DNA of 51,753 nt from Verrucomicrobiota bacterium (GTDB lineage Bacteria > Verrucomicrobiota > Verrucomicrobiia > Chthoniobacterales > UBA10450). The position numbers and the translations under genes were made by a program. The notes under the pieces were generated by a model. It saw only the letters and a program-made list of their open reading frames with translations. It did no database searches and was not told where the DNA came from. How positions within the stretch are numbered: position 1 is the first letter of the stretch; every line of letters starts with the position of its first letter. The stretch is taken from contig QHNV01000057.1 in NCBI GenBank assembly GCA_003218535.1, positions 1 through 51,753 on the forward strand. Direction: 5' to 3'. This document shows positions 51,667 to 51,753 of this stretch, in pieces.

Positions 51667-51753
51667 ATGAGAAAACGTTTTTTCTTCATGGTTGTCGCAA
51701 TCTTTGCGATGGCTTCTTTTACTCTTAGTTCATGTGACACGCCAGTTGGTCAG
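51667..51753 (+). CDS. Lipoprotein, 5' part only
   Basis: The first 29 codons are present: a basic start MRKRFFFM, a hydrophobic stretch, and a lipobox ending LSSC then DTPVGQ. The rest lies beyond the window, so only export and lipid attachment can be proposed. Confidence 0.6.
   Translation, partial: MRKRFFFMVVAIFAMASFTLSSCDTPVGQ

Overview
This window looks like chromosomal DNA of a free-living, aerobic, Gram-negative bacterium, most likely a soil Verrucomicrobiota of the Spartobacteria/Chthoniobacterales type. That placement is an inference. It rests on an alternative complex III (ACIII) respiratory operon, lipid A and LPS-type genes (msbA, GT9 and GT4 glycosyltransferases), a hopanoid-type squalene synthase, many small secreted proteins, and a REP/RAYT palindrome system scattered through spacers and even coding sequence. 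No rRNA, tRNA, CRISPR or phage genes were found.

Layout. 1-11 kb: the 3' part of an adenylate cyclase/TPR protein, a VapBC pair, a glutaryl-CoA dehydrogenase, a RAYT transposase between two REP elements, a thiolase, a VOC protein, lysine 2,3-aminomutase, a DUF5996 protein and a secreted TPR protein. 11-23 kb: a tight respiratory operon, actABCDEF, then a small frameshifted subunit, a CcoN-like protein, a CcoO-like cytochrome c, a third cytochrome c and a response regulator. 23-34 kb: accessory material containing small secreted proteins, a gene-poor palindrome-rich stretch, a membrane-anchored MsrB-like protein, a DHDPS-family aldolase bracketed by inverted copies of a dispersed repeat, a dead DUF892 gene, a quinone reductase, an AT-richer bicupin and a TonB-like protein. 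34-39.4 kb: a cupin, a large D-lactate dehydrogenase-type FAD/Fe-S protein carrying an in-frame REP array, a DUF1330 protein and a PHP phosphoesterase. 39.4-45 kb: MsbA and three glycosyltransferases of envelope polysaccharide/LPS assembly. 45-51.7 kb: STAS, HAD and FHA proteins, lepA-lepB, a polytopic membrane protein, an HpnD-like synthase and the start of a lipoprotein.

The most unusual content is in the respiratory operon. The CcoN-like subunit keeps both low-spin heme b histidines, but all three CuB histidines and the high-spin heme histidine are replaced (Asn, Gln, Arg, Tyr). It should therefore be unable to reduce O2 or NO. It sits between ACIII and two cytochromes c, which suggests an ACIII-linked b/c electron-transfer module built from a former cbb3 oxidase. 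A second pseudoenzyme candidate is a cysteine-free, membrane-anchored MsrB-fold protein. Several genes also carry clean internal deletions (LepA, 30 residues; a GNAT acetyltransferase, about 35-40 residues; the small respiratory subunit). These could be real gene decay or errors in an assembled metagenome.
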